A stretch of DNA of 64,000 bases. Source: Phycomyces nitens (lineage: Eukaryota > Mucoromycota > Mucoromycetes > Mucorales > Phycomycetaceae). The notes beneath the pieces are model-generated. The model made no database searches and was not told the DNA's origin. It saw only the letters and a program-made list of their open reading frames with translations. Position 1 is the first letter of the stretch. The number at the start of each line of letters is the position of its first letter. A program made the position numbers and the translations under genes. The stretch covers positions 682,001 to 746,000 of the forward strand of contig JAHRBC010000007.1 of assembly GCA_022702545.1 (NCBI GenBank), read 5' to 3'. This document shows, piece by piece, positions 62,358 to 64,000 of the stretch.

Positions 62358-64000
62358 GGCTTCCCTTCGGAACTGGCGCCCAATCTCCCTCATCAACTGC
62401 GACGCTAAACTCTTTACCAAGATGCTCACATCCTATTTAAGATGTTGCATAGGCCCTCTGATCACCCCATTCCAAACGGGGTTCATGGCTGACCACTTCA
62501 TTACAGACAATGGACTTTTGACTCGGCTGGGTATGTCCTATGCCCAGCTCACCAAGGATCCTGGAGTCGGTCTCCTTCTGGACCAAGAGAAAGCCTACGA
62601 TTGGGTCCATACCACTTACCTTCGTCTGGTCATGGCAAGGTTAGGTTTACCTACCATATTGATTGACTCTGTTTGCGCCCTCTTCTTCTCGACCCAGACC
62701 CATGTCAATAACAATGGTCATATATCTTCCTCCTTCGAACAAGATCGTGGACTTTGACAGGGTGATCCTCTCTCGCCTCTACTTCGCTCTCTCCTCGCCT
62801 CTCCGTCTCTTAGTGGATTTCGCTTCTTGGTTCCTTCCCACCTCGCCTCCTCTACACCACCTCTCTCTCCACCGCCTCTGAAGCTTCTAGCTTACGCCGA
62901 TGGTCTTCGGTTGTTCCTGTCCTCTCCCTCTGAGATGAGCACCGTCTTGTCGATTCTGCGCACTTTCAGACTGGCCTCAAATGCAAAGGTCAATTTGAAC
63001 AAGACAGTTGCCGTTGCTCTCTCTCTGGGCATTTCCATCCCGATCGGGGTCCTGTTCTAGATGCTGCAAATATCACCACCCGCCATGATTGTTATGAGGC
63101 TAATGCCATCCGTTATCTGGGTTTCCCTCTTAGCTCTCACCCTGCCCAACTAGAATCTTTCCGTGCTGCCCTCCTTGCCGAACTCGAACGCCACTGCACT
63201 ATGCTCTCTGCGCGAGGCTTGTCAGTGCGTGGTAAGAGTATTGTTGCCAATTTTCTTCTCTTGAGCTCCATCTGGCATGTCCTCTATGTGACCCCTGCCC
63301 CCATCTCTCTCTTTTCGCTGCTATCCGCAAAAATGTTCGTTCTTTTCTCCACCTTGGTTTTGGCAGCCCTGGTTGGCCTCTTCTTTGCCTACCACGCAAG
63401 TCTGGGGGTTTGGGTCTTTTAGATCCTGCTCACCAACACATTATCCAACTGCGATGGATTCTTCCCATTTTGCGTTCTCGATCATTCTCTCAATCTTCTT
63501 CCTTTTTATTACCCTATTTAGACTCTTTACTTTTTCTTCACTTTCGTTCTCCTTCTGCTAGTATAGCTCTGCTGTTTCCTTGTAGTAATGTGAGTTGCCC
63601 CAGTTCCCTATTGCCAATTCACCGTGCCTGCTCTCAGTTGATTCCCGCTATTCTTCCTTCTGCACTCAGTGTAGCACCTTTGGTGGTTCTTGAGTTCCCT
63701 CCTGGCTTCTGTTTGGACTTTTGTCCCGCCATTCGTTTCTCCGGAAATGAATATCAAATCACTTCTTGTCTCGGATGCCTTTCTAGTAGATGATGATGGA
63801 TGTCTCTGTCCATGACTTCGTGGCGATCGCCCAAGAGCACGGAACCGTATTGTCCAATTCTTCAGCAAGATTGATGCTGGTAGAATGGTCTATTGTCCTT
63901 GGTTTCTTCCGTGTATTCAACTATCATCTCCCACCTCACCTCCTCTGCTTGGTCTCTCTTTTCTTCCCTCCATGGTCCTTTTGGACAAACGCCCTCTGAG
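62357..64000 (+). mobile_element. LINE (L1/Tad-like) retrotransposon fragment, right copy
   Basis: Reverse-transcriptase frame starts abruptly with WASLRNWRPISLIN and continues FQTGFMADHFITDN, VGLLLDQEKAYDWVHT and QGDPLSPLL. Defects: an in-frame TGA just before QGDPLSPLL (near 62755), loss of about nine residues (FNIAFEPLL in the left copy), and YADG instead of the catalytic YADD. Downstream parts match the left copy in reverse. It runs off the window end. Confidence 0.88.

Overview
The window looks like nuclear DNA of a filamentous fungus, most probably an early-diverging (Mucoromycota-type) species. This rests on short introns (about 50-70 nt), AT-rich spacers full of (TA)n, fungal-type Sar1, NAP1, RAD23, SDE2 and AVT3-like genes, a divergent HSPA12-type Hsp70, and L1/Tad-like LINE and Tc1/mariner remnants. 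The phylum is inferred; no rRNA or mating-type marker is present. Most genes were rebuilt exon by exon, and the sums of exon lengths keep an open frame.

Region 1 (1-3.7 kb): a 5'-truncated LINE copy on the minus strand, then AT-rich DNA with a possible TIR-bounded element. Region 2 (3.7-36 kb) is the ordinary gene core: a multi-pass membrane protein (-), an orphan 267-aa protein (-), a MARVEL-like four-helix membrane protein (-), a CCDC90/MCUR1-like mitochondrial protein (+), a two-FAS1-domain GPI-type protein (-), a conserved protein of unknown function (+), SDE2 (-), NAP1 with a C-terminal CaaX-like box (-), RAD23 (-), a 5.7-kb gene-poor gap, an 80-aa C2H2 finger protein (+), a DUF4396-type protein (-), a glutaminyl-peptide cyclotransferase (+), SAR1 (-) and a class I cyclic-nucleotide phosphodiesterase (+).

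Region 3 (37.4-60.2 kb) is a large inverted duplication. Two arms of about 2.9 kb, almost identical, each carry a complete RGS-domain gene and enclose a 16.9-kb, TE-rich spacer. The spacer holds a LINE copy with its A-rich 3' end, an intact HSPA12-like gene, a Tc1/mariner remnant, gene fragments, one copy of a 1.2-kb repeat and an intact AVT3-like amino-acid transporter. Region 4 (60.2-64 kb) has the second copy of the 1.2-kb repeat, which abuts a third LINE copy running off the window end.

Functional links: the phosphodiesterase and the RGS genes both act to damp G-protein/cAMP signalling and are neighbours. SDE2, NAP1 and RAD23 are head-to-tail nuclear genes. The most unusual sequence-level observations are five apparent GC-AG introns within about 10 kb, each required to keep a recognisable frame, and the large inverted duplication, whose spacer could flip by recombination.
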